16,469 bases of DNA from Ruminococcus sp. UBA3286 (GTDB taxonomy: Bacteria; Bacillota; Clostridia; Oscillospirales; Ruminococcaceae), in NCBI GenBank assembly GCA_002362135.1, contig DETO01000127.1:3391-19859 (forward strand). The letters run 5' to 3'. Both the position numbers and the translations under genes were made by a program. The notes beneath the pieces were generated by a model that worked only from the letters and a program-made list of their open reading frames with translations, searched no databases and was not told where the DNA came from. This document shows, piece by piece, positions 14,142 through 16,469 of the stretch; the stretch's first letter is position 1, and each line of letters begins with the position of its first letter.

Positions 14142-14606
14142 TCAATCTTCTTTAATGGTATAGAACGGAGCCTGATAAACTATGAGACGATCAGGAACTA
14201 CGTCATAGACCGTGTATCCGTTTTGATCAAAGAATGGACGGATAGTTTCATTAAGATCGCTGTTTACAGGAACGGCGATGAAGTCGTAGCGTTCGGAATC
14301 AATGAGAGAATTGTTGCTTTGATCAACGTCATAGAAGTCGAAAAGATAAACTTTTTCGCGCTGAGCAACGTGCGGAACATAGTATGGATCGCAAAGTACG
14401 GAAGCGTCCTGCGGAATAGAGTCAAGCATTTCATCTACTGCCGCGATTCCTTCTTTGTTGAACTTATAGCTGTTGATACAGTAGGCGAATTTGGTTTGTG
14501 TTCCGAAAGTCATGATGATAGAGACTACAGCCATGAGTATAGGAAGCTGCCGTTTTCTGGATTCTTCCATTTCGGAAATGTTTACTGTGGCAAGATAAAT
14601 GAGCAT
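14142..14606 (-). pseudogene. C-terminal fragment of the DUF2079 membrane protein (out of frame)
   Basis: This reading frame continues the protein whose first part lies at 14464-16149 on the same strand. It starts within a membrane helix (MLIYLATVNIS), then has another hydrophobic segment, then a soluble C-terminal domain. That domain includes IPQDASVLCDPYYVPHVAQR and YLFD, which are typical of the extracytoplasmic end of DUF2079 proteins. The ATG at 14604-14606 has no Shine-Dalgarno and starts mid-domain, so it is not a separate gene. The stop TAA/TGA near 14142 is a normal C-terminus, 27 nt from the terminator. Together the two pieces give about 665 residues. Confidence 0.75.
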
Positions 14607-16149
14607 CGTCGCCGGAATAGAAAAATCCGATAACCAGATTTGTTATGATAAACGGCATCATCAGCAGATAGCGGTGAATCTTTTTGGTGAAAAGCGGAAC
14701 GAACAGCAGGGGAAGCATGACTGCCAGCAAGTACTGTATCGTGGATTCGTTGAAGAGCATACTTATCAGATAAGCAGGGTCGGAGAGGGAATTCTTCACA
14801 ACTTCCGACATTCCGCCTGTTGAATCGATCATTAAATGTCCGAATCGTGAAGATGACATGGACTGACCGTCGCCGTGTTCGGTAAGATAGTTAAGAATGC
14901 TTATCATGTAAATTCCCGAAAGCAGCGAAACGATAATGCCGTGAATGCGCTTGAATTCTCCTTTATACTCGAAGAACATATACATACCTATGCAGATGAT
15001 GAACAAAGGCGCGTCCTCTTTTACAAAGCAAACCAGAGCGGACATGATATAAAACATGGGGATTTTTTTATTGTCAACTGCCCAGAGAAGCCACATTAAA
15101 AGTGTTGGCAAGAATGAATTTTCGTGGAAAAAATAATACAAAGGGCCTGTAATTCCAACGGAAAAACAGTATGCAAGACAGATTCCGATAAGTGGGATCC
15201 CCTTGATTTCGCGCTTTTTTGCAATAAGGAAAAGCGGTATCACTCCGCCCATTACGAGAACAGAATGAGCAATGTGAAGAGTTACAGGGCTGCTGAAGAT
15301 TTTGTAGAACGGGAGCAGCAGATATAAAATGTAAGATGCGTGAACCTTGAAATGTGACATTTCGAAATCGCGCTCGCACGTGGTGATAGGTTTAAGATCA
15401 TCTGCCATATGATCATACATTTGCAGAAATATTCCCATGTCAAAACATTGAGTTTCAAAACATTTGTCGCGGAGTATCATGAAAACGCTCATTACTGTTC
15501 CGACAAAAATTGCCGCGGCTAAAACTACAATTCCGCAAACTTTATCCGGGATTCTGCACATCCCTTCAATATGATTCTTTTTCAGAGCACCAATAATATA
15601 ATTAACAAGAATTGCAGAAACTATAGCAAAACTTATGCAGAGATAAAGATTCATTCCTTTCCATAAAAGAGTGAAATTGAAATAAAAGATTGCGCCTACA
15701 GCAAGAATATGATCGCTGAACCGTAACTTTTTTGGCACTATCCAATGAATAATCGTCAGAACAATAAATCCGATTGCCATATAAAGAATGGATTTTCCCA
15801 TATCTATGTTCTGAACAAAGTCTCGCCACTGCGAATCAGCATATATGTTTCCGGAGCGCATTTCGTAGATATTTACTCCGGAAAAGAAGAAAAATACCGC
15901 TAACAATCTGACCATGACCATATCGGGAAATCCGCATTTTTCGAAGAATACGGAAAATTTTTCCAACCAAGGGCAGGATTTCAGCACAGATTTTTTGCAT
16001 TTGAGATATACATCTTCAGCGTTGAATTTCGTTTTTTGTTTTTTGGAATTTGTAGATACTGCGTCTGATTTTTTGAAAGTTTCAGTTTCTTTGGCGTCTG
16101 ACGGCTTTATTTCCTCTGCCGCAGATTTTGCCGTGGTTTCTTCACTCAT
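14464..16149 (-). CDS. DUF2079 polytopic membrane protein, frameshifted
   Basis: Likely GT-C-fold membrane glycosyltransferase-like protein, role unknown. The first 60 or so residues are a charged Lys/Glu/Ser/Thr-rich cytoplasmic extension. About a dozen membrane helices follow from residue 77. The family signature is visible: FDMGIF (D237) and FEMSHFKVH (H266, H270), then LYLLLPFYKIFSSPVTLHIAH. The reading frame goes wrong at about residue 508 (plus-strand 14621-14625, a run of five A): the last 50-odd residues are basic, Ser/His-rich and unlike a membrane protein, while the expected continuation lies in another frame at 14142-14606. Removing one base of the run joins the frames. The join also looks about a dozen residues short compared with the family as I remember it, so a small deletion is an alternative. 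The start has AAAGGAG 8 or so nt upstream and a strong promoter. Confidence 0.8.
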   Translation of the reverse strand: MSEETTAKSAAEEIKPSDAKETETFKKSDAVSTNSKKQKTKFNAEDVYLKCKKSVLKSCPWLEKFSVFFEKCGFPDMVMVRLLAVFFFFSGVNIYEMRSGNIYADSQWRDFVQNIDMGKSILYMAIGFIVLTIIHWIVPKKLRFSDHILAVGAIFYFNFTLLWKGMNLYLCISFAIVSAILVNYIIGALKKNHIEGMCRIPDKVCGIVVLAAAIFVGTVMSVFMILRDKCFETQCFDMGIFLQMYDHMADDLKPITTCERDFEMSHFKVHASYILYLLLPFYKIFSSPVTLHIAHSVLVMGGVIPLFLIAKKREIKGIPLIGICLAYCFSVGITGPLYYFFHENSFLPTLLMWLLWAVDNKKIPMFYIMSALVCFVKEDAPLFIICIGMYMFFEYKGEFKRIHGIIVSLLSGIYMISILNYLTEHGDGQSMSSSRFGHLMIDSTGGMSEVVKNSLSDPAYLISMLFNESTIQYLLAVMLPLLFVPLFTKKIHRYLLMMPFIITNLVIGFFYSGDDAHLSCHSKHFRNGRIQKTAASYTHGCSLYHHDFRNTNQIRLLYQQL

Positions 16150-16189
16150 AAAAAAACTCCTTTTTTCTTTATTTTTTTAAACCTGTTAC

Positions 16190-16218
16190 ATTATAACATT
16201 ATAAATGCATTTTGTCAA
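16190..16218 (-). promoter_or_regulatory. Consensus sigma-A promoter of the DUF2079 gene
   Basis: Minus strand: TTGACA (16218-16213), a 17-nt spacer, and TATAAT (16195-16190). This is a perfect match to consensus in both boxes and spacing. Predicted start near 16183, leaving a leader of about 34 nt that includes the ribosome site before the ATG at 16149. A second TATAAT at 16203-16198 is too close to the -35 box. Confidence 0.9.
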
Positions 16219-16245
16219 TCTTCCGCTAAAAAAATACATTTATAA

Positions 16246-16300
16246 GTTTAACGGATAATCATTATCATATGTGCGGAGAAAATATTAATTTTTTGTAAAC
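16246..16300 (-). repeat. Two-block upstream motif, copy 2 (before DUF2079 gene)
   Basis: Minus-strand copy of the element at 1961-2014. Block A (16300-16269) matches 31 of 32 bases, the only change being T to C just before TCCGCACAT. Block B TCCGTTAAAC (16255-16246) is identical; the gap is 13 nt. It lies just upstream of the -35 box of the DUF2079 promoter, the position expected of an activator site or an UP-like element. Confidence 0.7.
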
Positions 16301-16313
16301 ATTTCGGCTGGTA

Positions 16314-16469
16314 TAGTCAAACAATTTGATAAGCGGCAAAAAGGGAACGAATGAAACTATGCCTTAGCAAGGCGGAGGAGGAAAGCATACTGTCGTATGG
16401 TGACGACGACAACGCAGCTACGACATAGTTTCATCGTTCCACTTTGTTGATTATCAAGTTGTTTGACTA
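16314..16469. repeat. 156-bp imperfect palindrome, possible MITE-like element
   Basis: The left arm (16314-16361) and the right arm (16424-16469) are inverted copies of about 46-48 nt with a few mismatches and two single-base gaps. Both begin TAGTCAAACAA and end TGAAACTATG on their own strand. The 62-nt centre holds hairpins GCCTT-AGC-AAGGC (16361-16373) and CATAC-TGTC-GTATG (16386-16399), the latter competing with GTCGTA/TACGAC. TA at both outer ends could be a TA target duplication, as made by IS630/mariner-type transposases. No transposase is encoded. The element ends exactly at the window end, which would fit a contig broken at a multicopy repeat. With the two-block motif and promoter it makes up the gene-free 320 bp at the right end. 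Confidence 0.75.

Noticed and set aside
14142..14606. Independent small membrane-protein gene on the minus strand
   Set aside because: No ribosome site; it starts mid-domain and continues the DUF2079 protein encoded just upstream in another frame.
1..16469. tRNA, rRNA or CRISPR array
   Set aside because: No cloverleaf-like intergenic segment, rRNA sequence or regularly spaced direct repeats were seen by eye.

Overview
The window looks like a chromosomal segment (or contig end) of an anaerobic, moderately AT-rich Clostridia, most likely a Ruminococcus-type gut or rumen bacterium. The grounds are a secreted protein with a type I dockerin, a bifunctional AdhE, two [FeFe]-hydrogenase genes, anaerobic cobalamin genes, strong AGGAGG ribosome-binding sites and frequent TTG/GTG starts. 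The species was not identified.

Layout. 1-1946: end of a cobalamin operon (cobyric acid synthase cut by the window start, then cbiC). 2077-3621: a secreted dockerin protein with its own terminator. 3752-5726: a LysR-type regulator followed in the same direction by azlC and azlD, a branched-chain amino acid exporter pair. 5968-14064: one long co-directional fermentation and hydrogen operon, adhE, an APH-fold kinase, a thioredoxin-like [2Fe-2S] ferredoxin, a PAS-containing sensory-type [FeFe]-hydrogenase (HydS), a SpoIIE/PP2C-type phosphatase, and a second [FeFe]-hydrogenase (HydA2). It closes with a bidirectional terminator at 14081-14114. 14142-16149 (minus strand): a DUF2079 membrane protein broken by a frameshift. 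16150-16469: its promoter, a second copy of a two-block upstream motif also found before the dockerin gene, and a 156-bp imperfect palindrome that ends exactly at the window edge.

How the genes work together. AdhE reoxidises NADH by making ethanol and HydA2 makes or uses H2 with ferredoxin. HydS carries an H-cluster domain joined to a PAS domain and, with the flanking kinase and phosphatase, could report H2 or redox state to a signalling circuit. As I recall, a very similar transcription unit (aad, a Ser/Thr kinase, hydS, a phosphatase, hydA2, plus a redox-sensing repressor) has been described in Ruminococcus albus. The core is therefore not new, but the signalling mechanism, the ferredoxin's role and the structured adhE leader seen here are open questions. 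No rex gene lies in the window, but a Rex-like 18-bp operator overlaps the -10 box of the adhE promoter.

The least explained sequences are the palindromic element at the right end (with two mirror-image 25-codon ORFs), the shared two-block motif upstream of two cell-surface genes, and the folded leader of adhE.
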